Positions 18,559 to 26,858 are shown, counted from the stretch's first letter. The stretch: DNA of 64,000 nt from Streptomyces albogriseolus (GCA_014650475.1 BMVA01000003.1:124001-188000); one strand, 5' to 3'. Notes: generated by a model not told the origin, from the letters alone. Numbers and translations are program-made.

Positions 18559-19931
18559 GCCGTCGTCCGGAACCGGCGCAGGACCAGGACCCGGTCCGTG
18601 AGCACCTCTCGCCCGCCCGCGCGCTCGAGATCGACCCGCTGATCGAGGACCCGGCCACCCGGATCGTGGTGTGCTGCGGCTCGGGCGGCGTCGGCAAGAC
18701 GACCACGGCCGCGGCACTGGGCCTGCGGGCGGCGGAGCGGGGCCGCAAGGTGGTGGTCCTCACCATCGACCCGGCGCGCCGGCTCGCCCAGTCCATGGGC
18801 ATCGACACCCTCGACAACACCCCGCGCCGGGTGAAGGGCATCGACGACTCCGCGGGCGGCGAACTGCACGCGATGATGCTCGACATGAAGCGCACCTTCG
18901 ACGAGATCGTCGAGGCGCACGCGGACCCCGAGCGGGCCGCCGCGATCCTGGGCAACCCCTTCTACCAGTCGCTCTCCGCGGGCTTCGCCGGCACGCAGGA
19001 GTACATGGCGATGGAGAAGCTGGGGCAGCTGCGGTCGCGGGACGAATGGGACCTGATCGTGGTCGACACCCCGCCGTCGCGTTCCGCGCTGGACTTCCTG
19101 GACGCGCCCAAGCGGCTCGGCTCCTTCCTCGACGGCAAGCTGATCCGGGTGCTGCTGGCCCCGGCCAAGGTGGGCGGCCGTGCGGGGATGAAGTTCCTGA
19201 ACGTCGGGATGTCGATGATGACCGGCGCGCTCGGCAAGGTGCTCGGCGGTCAGCTGCTGCGGGACGTGCAGACGTTCGTGGCGGCGATGGACTCCATGTT
19301 CGGCGGGTTCCGGACGCGCGCGGACGCCACGTACAAGCTGCTCCAGGCTCCGGGGACGGCGTTCCTGGTGGTCGCCGCGCCCGAGCGGGACGCGCTGCGG
19401 GAGGCCGCGTACTTCGTGGAACGGCTGGCCGCGGAGGACATGCCGCTCGCGGGCCTGGTGCTGAACCGGGTGCACGGCAGCGGAGCCGGCCGGCTGTCGG
19501 CGGAGCGGGCGCTGGCCGCCGCGGAAAATCTTGAGGAGTCCCGCATTGTGGATCAGCCGGACGGGAAAGCTGGTCTTCGTAACTCTCCCGACACGTACGG
19601 CAGTTCAGAATCACCCGCGCGTAACGTCACCGACGGAGGCTCCCCCGCCACCGAGGACGCCGGCGACGCGGCTCCCGAGGACGAACCGACCACGGCGGAC
19701 GGCGGACGCTCCGTCGAGCGTCTCACCGCCGGTCTGCTGAGGCTGCACGCCGAGCGGATGCAGCTGCTCGAGCGCGAGCGGCGGACGCGTGACCGCTTCA
19801 CGGCGCTGCACCCCGAGGTGGCGATGGCCGAGGTGGCCGCCCTGCCCGGCGACGTCCACGACCTCGCGGGATTGCGCGACATCGGCGAGCGGCTGGCCGC
19901 CGGGCGCGCGGAGCTGTCGGGTACGCCCTGA
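18555..19931 (+). CDS. ArsA-family ATPase 2
   Basis: 458-aa ATPase with deviant Walker A CGSGGVGKTTTAAALGL (about residues 40-56), the TIDPARRLAQSMGI segment and Walker B VVDTPPSRSALDFLDAP. It carries an acidic low-complexity insert (about residues 330-385) between the ATPase core and a C-terminal helical domain. The insert is AT-richer than its surroundings. It forms a coupled unit with ATPase 1 and is convergent with wblA, an arrangement conserved in Streptomyces. Partner or cargo unknown. Confidence 0.9.
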   Translation: MSRRPEPAQDQDPVREHLSPARALEIDPLIEDPATRIVVCCGSGGVGKTTTAAALGLRAAERGRKVVVLTIDPARRLAQSMGIDTLDNTPRRVKGIDDSAGGELHAMMLDMKRTFDEIVEAHADPERAAAILGNPFYQSLSAGFAGTQEYMAMEKLGQLRSRDEWDLIVVDTPPSRSALDFLDAPKRLGSFLDGKLIRVLLAPAKVGGRAGMKFLNVGMSMMTGALGKVLGGQLLRDVQTFVAAMDSMFGGFRTRADATYKLLQAPGTAFLVVAAPERDALREAAYFVERLAAEDMPLAGLVLNRVHGSGAGRLSAERALAAAENLEESRIVDQPDGKAGLRNSPDTYGSSESPARNVTDGGSPATEDAGDAAPEDEPTTADGGRSVERLTAGLLRLHAERMQLLERERRTRDRFTALHPEVAMAEVAALPGDVHDLAGLRDIGERLAAGRAELSGTP

Positions 19932-20343
19932 GGGGCGTCCCCTGCGTCCCCTCTTTCTCGCAGGCCGTGCGCGCATGCAGGAGCGGCGCGCGCCGCCTGG
20001 GTGGGCGGGTTGCGCCTGCGCGGACACACGTGGGCGGCTTTCCGCGCGCCGGTCGGCAGCCCGGCTCACGCGAACGCGCCGGCGCGCGTTCAGGTCGTAT
20101 CCGCGTTCGCGGGTGCGACCGTGGACAACCCCCGCGACCGGGACCCGCGCGTGCTCGCGCGGGCAGCCGTACCCGCGCCCCGGGCACGACGAGGCATCTC
20201 GGGCCCGTCCGGGACTTCGCGGCCCCGCGTTCGACGCCCAGCAGGTGTCTGCACACCCTGCCCACCGCCGAAGGCAACCCGCGTGAGCCCGGTCACGGGA
20301 CCAGGCACGCCGAGGACCCCCCGAGAGCCCTCACCGGGAGCTC
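19932..20343. other. 412-bp gene-free gap between ArsA pair and wblA
   Basis: Convergent gap. Open frames here are short, mutually overlapping and lack ribosome sites. GC-rich inverted segments such as GCGCGCC/GGCGCGC occur near 19990-20095. A short stem GAGAGC/GCTCTC (20323-20328 and 20340-20345) touches the wblA stop. No RNA gene is recognised. Confidence 0.5.
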
Positions 20344-20682
20344 TCAGCTCACCGCGGCGAAGTCCTCGTAGACCTGGTCGTCGTTGAGCGGCACGACCCC
20401 CGTGCCGCGCTCGTACTCCGAGCGCGCGGTCTCCAGCAGCCGGCGCCAGGAGGTCACGGTGGGCCGCCGGCGCAGCAGCGCACGGCGCTCACGCTCCGTC
20501 ATGCCTCCCCACACGCCGAACTCGACGCGGTTGTCCAGCGCGTCGGCCAGGCACTCCGTGCGCACCGGGCAGCCGGTGCACACCGCCTTGGCCCTGTTCT
20601 GCGCTGCTCCTTGTACGAACAGTTCATCCGGATCGGTAGTGCGGCAGGCAGCCTGCGCACTCCAGTCGGTAACCCAGCCCAT
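20344..20682 (-). CDS. wblA: WhiB-like regulator WblA
   Basis: 112 aa, the length and sequence pattern of Streptomyces WblA, a global regulator that switches colonies to sporulation and represses antibiotic production. Four cluster cysteines are C13, C35, C38 and C44 (C-x21-C-x2-C-x5-C), binding [4Fe-4S]. The GVWGG turn follows, then a basic segment ERRALLRRRPTV for DNA or sigma-factor contact. A longer open frame reaches 20739, but ATG at 20682 (MGWVTDWSAQ) with GGGAGAGGA upstream gives the conserved protein. Monocistronic, divergent from the PBP gene. Confidence 0.96.
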   Translation of the reverse strand: MGWVTDWSAQAACRTTDPDELFVQGAAQNRAKAVCTGCPVRTECLADALDNRVEFGVWGGMTERERRALLRRRPTVTSWRRLLETARSEYERGTGVVPLNDDQVYEDFAAVS

Positions 20683-20808
20683 ACCGGCGCCGTCCTCTCC
20701 CGAATCGAGGCTCCCCCACGGCGGCAGCGGCATATTCACCGCCGCCAGTTGAGGACGTTACGGAAGGTGGGCACAGCGCAACACCCCCAGCGGGCCCAAT
20801 CTTGAATG

Positions 20809-20853
20809 GTCCGAACGGACTATGGGTAAGCGGCAGATCACCCGGGGGAGTGA
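20809..20853. promoter_or_regulatory. Two palindromes upstream of wblA
   Basis: GTCCGAACGGAC (20809-20820) and TCAC-N8-GTGA (20838-20853), 127-171 bp upstream of the wblA start within the 428-bp divergent region 20683-21110. The second resembles everted BldD half-sites (AGTGA/TCACC), and wblA is a known BldD target, but the spacing is not canonical. Confidence 0.35.
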
Positions 20854-21014
20854 GGGGGCGACATGCGTGACGAACAGGGCGTTTCGGGTCAGTTCAGTTG
20901 CGCCACAACGGGCACCGCGTGACACACGCGGCGATCCGGACACGGTCTCCACGCTCCCCGACCGAACTCGTATGAAGAAAGTCGAGAAGATCCGGAACGA
21001 TTCGGGGTCGCCGG

Positions 21015-21077
21015 ACGTATTGATACGTGGCCTCACTGCTGTGACAGTTGAGTGCAGCTTAGGCCAAGGCATATACG
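21015..21077 (+). promoter_or_regulatory. Candidate promoter and operator of the PBP gene
   Basis: TTGAGT (21048-21053), an 18-bp spacer and TATACG (21072-21077) fit a housekeeping sigma promoter, giving a leader of about 27 bases before the ATG at 21111. A perfect 14-bp palindrome ACGTATTGATACGT lies at 21015-21028, 20 bp above the -35 box. Confidence 0.5.
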
Positions 21078-21110
21078 CTTGTCCGGCGAATGAGAACGTA
21101 GGCTGCTCCC

Positions 21111-23390
21111 ATGCCAAAGAAGCGCTCGGGCGGTGGTCTGTCTCCCACGCAGCAGGCCGCCAAGTTCCTCGGTGTCAGTGTCCTGGCCGGTGCCGTCATG
21201 GCCGGCATCGCACTGCCCGCCGTGGGCGCGCTGGGCCTAGCGGCCAAGGGGTCGGTGGAGAGCTTCGACGAGCTCCCCGCCAACCTGAAGACGCCGCCGC
21301 TGAGCCAGCGCACCACCATCCTCGACGCCGACGGCGGCCTGATCGCCACCGTCTACTCGCGCGACCGCACGGTGGTGGACCTCAAGGACATCTCGCCGTA
21401 CATGCAGAAGGCGATCGTCGCGATCGAGGACTCGCGCTTCTACGAGCACGGGGCGATCGACCTGAAGGGCGTGCTGCGCGCGCTCAACAAGAACGCCCGC
21501 AGCGGTGAGGTCTCCGAGGGCGCCTCGACACTCACCCAGCAGTACGTGAAGAACGTCTTCGTCGAGGAGGCGGGCGACGACCCGACGAAGGTCGCGCAGG
21601 CCACCCAGCAGACCATCGGCCGCAAGATCGCGGAGCTGAAGTACGCGATCCAGGTCGAGGAGGAACTGGGCAAGAAGAAGATCCTCGAGAACTATCTGAA
21701 CATCACCTTCTTCGGCCAGCAGGCCTACGGAGTCGAGGCCGCGTCCCGGCGTTACTTCTCCAAGTCGGCCAAGGACCTCAACCTCCAGGAGGCCGCGCTC
21801 CTCGCCGGCATCGTCCAGTCGCCGAGCCGCTACGACCCGGTCAACGACGAGGCCGAGGCGAAGAAGCGGCGCAACATCGTCCTGCAGCGGATGGCCGAGG
21901 TCGGCGACGTCTCCCCCGAGGAGGCCGCCGAGGCGATGCGCTCCCCGCTGGGCCTGAAGGTCAGCCAGCCGAAGAACGGCTGCATCACGGCGTCCAAGGG
22001 CGCGGGCTTCTTCTGCAAGTACGTGGAGAAGGTCTTCCTCAACGACCCGGTCTTCGGCAAGACCCGCGAGGAGCGGGCGAGGGTCTGGAACCAGGGCGGC
22101 CTGACCATCCGCACGACGCTGGAGCCGCAGGCCCAGGAGTCGGTGCAGGAGTCGCTCAAGGACCACGTCTACGAGTCGGACAAGGTCGCCGCCGCGTCCA
22201 CGCTGGTCGAGCCGGGCACCGGCAAGATCGTCGCGATGGGCCAGTCGAAGCCGTACGGCTACGGCAAGAACGAGACGGAGATCAACTTCTCCGTGGACTC
22301 GGCCTGGGGCGGCTCCAACTTCGGCTTCCCGACCGGTTCGACGTTCAAGCCGTTCGTGGCCGCCGCCGCCCTGGAGGAGGGCCGGCCGCCGACGCAGACG
22401 TACTCCGCCCCGTACGAGATGCCGTACCCGGCCACCGTGCGCGGCTGCGAGAAGCCGTGGGTGAACGACGGCGACTACAAGCTGGAGAACGAGAACGAGA
22501 CCGAGGTCGGGCCGTACGCGCTGAAGGAGGCGATGGCCAAGTCGGTCAACACCTACTTCGTGCAGATGATCGAGGACATCGGGATGTGCCCGGTGGTGAC
22601 CATGACCGACAAGCTCGGCGTGGTCCAGGGCAACGGGGACAAGATCCCCGAGGTGCCGTCCTCCATGACCCTCGGCTCCACCGGTCTTTCGCCCCTCACC
22701 ATGGCCAGCGCCTACGCGGCCTTCGCCTCCCGGGGCATGTACTGCACGCCGGTCGCCATCGAGTCGATCACCCAGAAGACGGGTGACCGGTCGAAGTCCC
22801 TGCCGGTCCCGAAGTCCACGTGCTCGCGTGCCATGAGCGAGCAGACCGCGGACACGGTGAACGAGCTGCTCAGGGGAGTGATCGACTCCGGTACCGGTCA
22901 GCAGGCGGGCCTCGGCGACGGCCGCGACAACGCCGGTAAGACGGGTACGACGGACGAGCGCAGGAACGCCTGGTTCGTCGGCTACACGCCGAACATGTCG
23001 GGCGCCGTGTGGGTGGGCAGCGCCAGCCAGAAGGTGAAGATGCGGGACATCACCATCGGCGGCCAGTACCACGAGCTGGTCTTCGGCGGCGCCGTCCCCG
23101 GCCCCATCTGGCGCGACGCGATGACCGGCGCGCTGGAGGGCAAGGAGGCCCCGACGTTCAACCGGGTGAACATCCCGGACCCGAAGAAGCCCGAGGACCG
23201 CGACCGTGACCGGGACCGCGACGACGGCGGCAACGGTGACGAGGGCTTCATCGGCGGCCTGATCAACGGCGGCAACGGCAACGGCAACGGGGGCGGTGAC
23301 GGCGGCAACGGCGGCGAGCCCGACCCCGGCTTCAGCATCCCCGAGGGATTCATCCAGGGCCCGGGCAACGGCCCGGGCGGGCGCGGCTGA
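21111..23390 (+). CDS. Class A bifunctional penicillin-binding protein
   Basis: 759-aa membrane-anchored peptidoglycan synthase. A short cytoplasmic tail is followed by one helix (about residues 18-42). The glycosyltransferase 51 domain has E106 in EDSRFYEHG. The transpeptidase domain has S410-x-x-K413 (GSTFKPF), the SVN motif near 480 and KTGTT at 610-614. The C-terminus is a long Asp/Arg then Gly/Asn low-complexity tail (GNGNGNGGGDGGNGG), probably wall-spanning. It polymerises and crosslinks peptidoglycan outside the membrane. Divergent from wblA with a candidate promoter at 21048. No PASTA domain. Confidence 0.96.
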   Translation: MPKKRSGGGLSPTQQAAKFLGVSVLAGAVMAGIALPAVGALGLAAKGSVESFDELPANLKTPPLSQRTTILDADGGLIATVYSRDRTVVDLKDISPYMQKAIVAIEDSRFYEHGAIDLKGVLRALNKNARSGEVSEGASTLTQQYVKNVFVEEAGDDPTKVAQATQQTIGRKIAELKYAIQVEEELGKKKILENYLNITFFGQQAYGVEAASRRYFSKSAKDLNLQEAALLAGIVQSPSRYDPVNDEAEAKKRRNIVLQRMAEVGDVSPEEAAEAMRSPLGLKVSQPKNGCITASKGAGFFCKYVEKVFLNDPVFGKTREERARVWNQGGLTIRTTLEPQAQESVQESLKDHVYESDKVAAASTLVEPGTGKIVAMGQSKPYGYGKNETEINFSVDSAWGGSNFGFPTGSTFKPFVAAAALEEGRPPTQTYSAPYEMPYPATVRGCEKPWVNDGDYKLENENETEVGPYALKEAMAKSVNTYFVQMIEDIGMCPVVTMTDKLGVVQGNGDKIPEVPSSMTLGSTGLSPLTMASAYAAFASRGMYCTPVAIESITQKTGDRSKSLPVPKSTCSRAMSEQTADTVNELLRGVIDSGTGQQAGLGDGRDNAGKTGTTDERRNAWFVGYTPNMSGAVWVGSASQKVKMRDITIGGQYHELVFGGAVPGPIWRDAMTGALEGKEAPTFNRVNIPDPKKPEDRDRDRDRDDGGNGDEGFIGGLINGGNGNGNGGGDGGNGGEPDPGFSIPEGFIQGPGNGPGGRG

Positions 23391-23421
23391 CGGCGGTCGT
23401 CCGAGAACGACGGTCGTCCGG

Positions 23422-23471
23422 CGACGGAGTGCGGCCCCTTCCCCGGGTGGGGAAGGGGCCGCACTCCGTCG
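23422..23471. terminator. Bidirectional terminator between PBP and GatB/YqeY genes
   Basis: Perfect 23-bp stem (CGACGGAGTGCGGCCCCTTC...) with a GGGT loop between convergent genes. The sequence GGCCGTACGCCGTCGTG that follows (about 23472-23500) is repeated with small changes. Confidence 0.9.
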
Positions 23472-23537
23472 TGGCCGTACGCCGTCGTGGCCGTACGCCG
23501 TCCCGGCCGTGTGCCTGGGTGGGCCTGCCGGTTCCGC

Positions 23538-24002
23538 TCAGCCCGCCAGCAGCTTCTTCACGGCGGCGGCCACCCGGCCGCCCTCCGCCTGACCGGCCAC
23601 CTTCGGGTTCACGATCTTCATGACGGCGCCCATGGCGCGGGGACCCTCGGCGCCGGCGGCGCGGGCCTCCTCGACGGCCTGGGCGACGATCGCGTTCAGC
23701 TCGTCGTCGGACAGTTGCTTGGGCAGGTACGTGGCGAGCACCTCGCCCTCCGCCTGCTCCCGCTCGGCCTGCTCGGCGCGGCCGCCCTGCGCGAAGGCGT
23801 CCGCCGCCTCACGGCGCTTCTTCGCCTCGCGGGCGATCACCTTCTGCACCTCGTCATCGGAGAGCACGCGCTTCTCCTTGCCCGCGACCTCCTCCTTGGT
23901 GATCGCGGCGAGCGTCAGCCGGAGCGTCGAGGAGCGGAGCTCGTCGCGCTCCTTGATCGCGGCGTTGAGGTCATCCTGCAGCTTCGACTTGAGCGTGGTC
24001 AT
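23538..24002 (-). CDS. GatB/YqeY domain protein
   Basis: 154-aa helical protein with the YqeY fold, related to the C-terminal tail domain of GatB amidotransferase: KLQDDLNAAIKERDELRSSTLRL at the start and the terminal GAVMKIVNPKVAGQAEGG loop that contacts RNA. The family is conserved and associated with tRNA biology, and its exact role is unknown. ATG at 24002; the divergent metallophosphoesterase starts 125 bp away. Confidence 0.93.
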   Translation of the reverse strand: MTTLKSKLQDDLNAAIKERDELRSSTLRLTLAAITKEEVAGKEKRVLSDDEVQKVIAREAKKRREAADAFAQGGRAEQAEREQAEGEVLATYLPKQLSDDELNAIVAQAVEEARAAGAEGPRAMGAVMKIVNPKVAGQAEGGRVAAAVKKLLAG

Positions 24003-24127
24003 GACTTGATTGTCGCAGGTGCGGGGGCGGCGGCGCCTGCTGATTTGCCGGGGGCCGCAGGCGATCCGCAGGGGTGACCCCCCGAGGGGCGTACGGAGGA
24101 ACCGTCAGGGTCTGACACGATGGACGC

Positions 24128-25051
24128 ATGCGCGCGCGATACCGAATCCCCTTGGGAATCACGGCGGCCGGCGCCGCCGGACTGCTGTACGCCGCGGGCT
24201 TCGAGGCCCGCTCCTTCCGCCTCCGACGGGTGACCGTCCCCGTCCTCCCCTCCGGGATGCGCCCCCTGCGCGTGCTGCAGGTGTCCGACATCCACATGGT
24301 CGGCGGCCAGCGCAAGAAGCAGCGCTGGCTGCGCTCCCTGGCCGGGCTGCGCCCCGACTTCGTGATCAACACGGGCGACAACCTGTCCGACCCCGAGGGT
24401 GTCCCCGAGGTCCTGGACGCGCTCGGCCCGCTGATGGAGTTCCCCGGCGCGTACGTCTTCGGCTCCAACGACTACTACGGCCCCCGGCTGCGCAACCCCG
24501 CCCGCTACCTGCTCGAGAAGGTGCAGGGGCGGCACGGCCTGAACGGCAACCCGCCGGTCGTCGACGCCGTCCACAACCCGTGGGAGGACCTGCGGGACGG
24601 CTTCGACTCGGCCGGCTGGCTCAACCTCACCAACACGCGGGGCACCCTGAAGATCGAGGGCACGTCGATCGAGCTGACGGGACTGGACGACCCGCACATC
24701 AAGCGGGACCGGTACGCGGAGGTGGCGGGCGGCCCGTCGACCGGGGCGGACTTCTCGATGGGCGTCGTGCACGCGCCGTACCTGCGCGTGCTGGACGCCT
24801 TCGCGGCCGACGGCTACCCGCTGATCCTCGCCGGCCACACGCACGGCGGCCAGCTGTGCATCCCGTTCTACGGCGCCCTGGTCACCAACTGCGACCTGGA
24901 CACGGACCGCGTGAAGGGCCTGTCCACGCACACGGCGGAGGGCCGCAGGTCGTACCTGCACGTCTCGGCGGGCTGCGGCACGAGCCGCTACACGCCGGTG
25001 CGGTTCGCGTGCCCGCCGGAGGCGACGCTGCTGACGCTGGTCGGCCGCTGA
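24128..25051 (+). CDS. Membrane-associated metallophosphoesterase
   Basis: 307-aa calcineurin-like phosphoesterase with all metal motifs: SDIHMVGG, NTGDNLSDP, GSNDYYG (the GNHD position with Ser-Asn-Asp), and GHTHGGQ near the C-terminus. One N-terminal hydrophobic helix (about residues 8-25) tethers it to the membrane, like YaeI/YkuE phosphodiesterases. The substrate is unknown. In Streptomyces this gene commonly follows the PBP and yqeY. The ribosome site is weak. Confidence 0.9.
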   Translation: MRARYRIPLGITAAGAAGLLYAAGFEARSFRLRRVTVPVLPSGMRPLRVLQVSDIHMVGGQRKKQRWLRSLAGLRPDFVINTGDNLSDPEGVPEVLDALGPLMEFPGAYVFGSNDYYGPRLRNPARYLLEKVQGRHGLNGNPPVVDAVHNPWEDLRDGFDSAGWLNLTNTRGTLKIEGTSIELTGLDDPHIKRDRYAEVAGGPSTGADFSMGVVHAPYLRVLDAFAADGYPLILAGHTHGGQLCIPFYGALVTNCDLDTDRVKGLSTHTAEGRRSYLHVSAGCGTSRYTPVRFACPPEATLLTLVGR

Positions 25052-25075
25052 GGCGGGAGCAAGGGCGAGGGCGAC

Positions 25076-25135
25076 GGGTCGGCGGGTCGGCGGGTAGGTG
25101 AGTCGGCGGGTCGGCGGGTCGGCGGGTCGGTGGGT
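25076..25135. repeat. Octamer tandem repeat GGGTCGGC
   Basis: About seven copies of an 8-bp unit (GGGTCGGC) with a few changes, just after the metallophosphoesterase stop. Such simple repeats vary in copy number and could serve as a strain marker. Confidence 0.75.
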
Positions 25136-25156
25136 TATCTGATGTACGGATAACCC
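25132..25156. promoter_or_regulatory. Hairpin/operator GGGTTATC...GATAACCC
   Basis: Perfect 8-bp arms at 25132-25139 and 25149-25156 with a 9-base loop, AT-richer than the neighbourhood, 53 bp upstream of the Pr6Pr membrane protein start. It could be an operator or a terminator of the preceding gene. Confidence 0.45.
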
Positions 25157-25208
25157 GACCGGCCCACGCCACATCGCCGCGCCCCGTCCCCCGTCCCACG
25201 CTGGGGAC

Positions 25209-25961
25209 ATGACCGCCCCGATACCCAGGGACATCCCGGACCTCCCCGCCCTCCCGCGGACGGCTCCGCAGTTGCTCCCCTCCGTCGTCCCCGCCCGAGC
25301 CGTCGTACCGCCGGTGCGCCGTCCGCTGACCGCGGTGTACCGGCTGGCCCTGGCCCTGCTGGCGACGGCGGCCGTGCTGACCGAGATCCTCCTCGGCAGC
25401 CCCACCCGGGTACTGAGCTACTTCGTGATCCAGAGCACGGCGCTGCTGGCCCTGGTCACCTTCGCCTCGGCCCGCCGCGCGTGGACCGCCCGCCATCCCC
25501 TGCCGGGCGCCGTCACGGGGGCGGCGCTCCTGTACGTGGTCGTCGCGGCCCTGGTCCACCACATCGCCCTGACGGACGCGTCACCGGCCTACGCCATGAC
25601 GGCCGGAGCGAGCGGGGACGCCGCGTGGCTCGAGCCGGTGGCGGGGCACCTGCTGCACACGGTGCTGCCGGTCGCCGCGCTGCTGGACTGGCTGGTCCTG
25701 ACACCGCCGGCCCGCATGCACCTGCGCCAGGCCACGACGTGGCTGCTGTACCCGCTGGCGTACCTGGCCTTCACGCTGACCCGGGGCGAGCTGCTCCCCG
25801 GCTCCGCCGCCCGCTATCTCTACCCGTTCCTCGACGTCGCCCGCCACGGCTACCGGAGCGTGCTCGCCAACGCGCTCCTCGTGGGGCTCGCGATCTACGC
25901 CGTGGCGGTCGTGCTGGTGGCCCTGGACCACACCCGCCCGAAAACCAGATTTCGTCTTTAG
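25209..25961 (+). CDS. Pr6Pr family membrane protein
   Basis: 250-aa integral membrane protein with about six helices after a 40-residue Pro/Arg-rich cytoplasmic N-terminus. The patterns SYFVIQSTALLALVTFA, HHIAL and WLLYPLAYLAFTLTRG with YPFLDV match the Pr6Pr (FAR-17a/AIG1-like) family. Human AIG1/ADTRP members are threonine hydrolases of fatty-acid esters; the bacterial role is unknown. The stop codon lies within a hairpin that precedes tRNA-Pro. Confidence 0.8.
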   Translation: MTAPIPRDIPDLPALPRTAPQLLPSVVPARAVVPPVRRPLTAVYRLALALLATAAVLTEILLGSPTRVLSYFVIQSTALLALVTFASARRAWTARHPLPGAVTGAALLYVVVAALVHHIALTDASPAYAMTAGASGDAAWLEPVAGHLLHTVLPVAALLDWLVLTPPARMHLRQATTWLLYPLAYLAFTLTRGELLPGSAARYLYPFLDVARHGYRSVLANALLVGLAIYAVAVVLVALDHTRPKTRFRL

Positions 25962-25978
25962 CCACCAGTGGGCTAAAG
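25956..25978 (+). terminator. Hairpin overlapping the Pr6Pr stop codon
   Basis: CTTTAGCC (25956-25963) pairs with GGCTAAAG (25971-25978) around a 7-base loop, and the TAG stop is inside the left arm. The right arm also carries TAAAGT, which could be the -10 box of the tRNA gene at 26009. Confidence 0.5.
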
Positions 25979-26008
25979 TAAACGTCGTCGCCGCGACAGC
26001 AGCGACAC

Positions 26009-26082
26009 CGGGGTGTGGCGCAGCTTGGCAGCGCGCTTCGTTCGGGACGAAGAGGTCGTGGGTTCAAATCCCGCCACCCCGA
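26009..26082 (+). tRNA. tRNA-Pro(CGG)
   Basis: A 74-nt cloverleaf. Acceptor arms CGGGGTG/CACCCCG, D-arm GCGC...GCGC, anticodon stem CTTCG/CGAAG with loop TTCGGGA (anticodon CGG, G37 as usual for tRNA-Pro), T-arm GTGGG-TTCAAAT-CCCGC, discriminator A. CCA is not encoded. The 3' part (26041-26083) is the left attachment site of the genomic island, and the tRNA is left intact by the insertion. Confidence 0.97.
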
Positions 26083-26083
26083 C
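26041..26083. repeat. attL: 43-bp direct repeat (tRNA-Pro 3' end)
   Basis: Begins TTCGGGACGAAGAGG and ends CCACCCCGAC, covering anticodon loop to 3' end of the tRNA. Identical to 33248-33290, and the flanking bases differ on both sides, so 43 bp is the full extent. Confidence 0.95.
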
Positions 26084-26090
26084 GCTGGTC

Positions 26091-26124
26091 AAAGGCCACT
26101 TACGGAATTCCGTAAGTGGCCTTT
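26091..26124. terminator. Perfect 34-bp palindrome after tRNA-Pro
   Basis: Two 17-base arms (AAAGGCCACTTACGGAA and its complement) with no loop, followed on the plus strand by TGTCTTCTTC. It lies 8 bp after attL and also encodes the last codons and stop of the integrase remnant (opposite strand). It probably ends transcription of the tRNA and of the integrase from both sides. Confidence 0.8.
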
Positions 26125-26455
26125 GTCTTCTTCTGAGAGCGGCCGCCCAGTGCCTCACCGAGCTTGCGGAGCGCCCGGCGGGTGTCGGCGGAGGGCACGC
26201 GTGTGTGTAGACCTTCATGGCGACCGCGATCTCGGAGTGCCTCAGGATCTGCATCGCGATGCGCGGGTGCACGTCCAGGGCCGCGAGAAGCGAGGCGCAG
26301 GTGTGGCGGGTGTCGTGCACGCGGATGCGTCGGACGCCGGCGCGCTCGCAGCGGCGGTCGAATGCACGGGTGAAGTTCCTCGCGTGTCGCGCGAGCGTCG
26401 ATGGGACCACCCGATCTCGCAGCGGCCGGTGAGGCCATTCGGGAGCCCTTCGCAC
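26100..26455 (-). pseudogene. int: Tyrosine integrase, N-terminally truncated and frameshifted
   Basis: Only the C-terminal catalytic part of a phage-type integrase remains. One frame encodes RRIRVHDTRHTCASLL (box with the conserved H-x-x-R), LRHSEIAVAMKVYTH (with His and the nucleophile Tyr). Just after YTH, near 26205, the sense passes to another frame that reads VPSADTRRALRKLGEALGG to the natural end at 26100. About 250 N-terminal residues, including the first catalytic Arg, are missing and replaced by the DUF6233 gene. It cannot be active, so the island is probably immobile unless helped in trans. Confidence 0.88.
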
Positions 26456-26473
26456 GCTCCTCGACCACCACCA

Positions 26474-26830
26474 TCACGGGTTGTCGAGCAGGCCCAGCGC
26501 CGTATCCGGGCGGCAGTGCACGCACGCCGGCACGCCATGCCGCAGAGCTTCAACCACCTGCTCGCGGGACGCGGGACGACACCGGCCCGACTTCGTCGCA
26601 GCCCAGCAGTCCCCGGCATGAACGGCATCCACGTTCTTCCGGTTGAGCCCGTACTGGAGCAGCCAGTCCGGAGGCGGCGGCAACATCTCCTCACCCCGTC
26701 GCCGCTCAGCCTCGCGCCGCTCCTCGTCCGCGATCCACCCGTCGAGCTGCCGCACGGCAGCCGTCGCCTGCTGCACGACCACACGGCGCGCGAAGCGCAG
26801 CAGCTCCAGTCGGGACGGTTGGTCGCTCAC
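26474..26830 (-). CDS. DUF6233 family protein
   Basis: 118-aa protein from GTG at 26830 (MSDQPSRLELLRFARRVVVQ). It has a charged helix (WIADEERREAERRRGEE), then PPPPDWLLQYGLNRKNVDAVHAGDCW and a Cys pair (GDCW, CVHC). This pattern is common in Streptomyces plasmids and integrated elements and is filed as DUF6233. The function is unknown. The gene's 3' end abuts the integrase remnant, suggesting that the deletion that removed the integrase N-terminus joined here. Confidence 0.7.
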   Translation of the reverse strand: MSDQPSRLELLRFARRVVVQQATAAVRQLDGWIADEERREAERRRGEEMLPPPPDWLLQYGLNRKNVDAVHAGDCWAATKSGRCRPASREQVVEALRHGVPACVHCRPDTALGLLDNP

Positions 26831-26858
26831 ACGTTCGATTCTACGGTTGGGTGTGCGG

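Noticed and set aside
17444-19931. Arsenic resistance operon
   Set aside because: ArsA-like ATPases are present but no arsB, arsC, arsR or ACR3 gene is nearby; this is the conserved actinobacterial ArsA pair.
20683-20739. Longer N-terminus for WblA
   Set aside because: The 19 extra residues are not part of the conserved protein, and the ATG at 20682 has its own ribosome site.
21237-23072. 611-residue minus-strand frame opposite the PBP
   Set aside because: Antisense shadow with no recognisable motif; the PBP has all catalytic motifs.
25973-26099. Extension of the integrase frame across tRNA-Pro
   Set aside because: This frame reads through the tRNA and att site after the frameshift; the natural end is at 26100 in the other frame.
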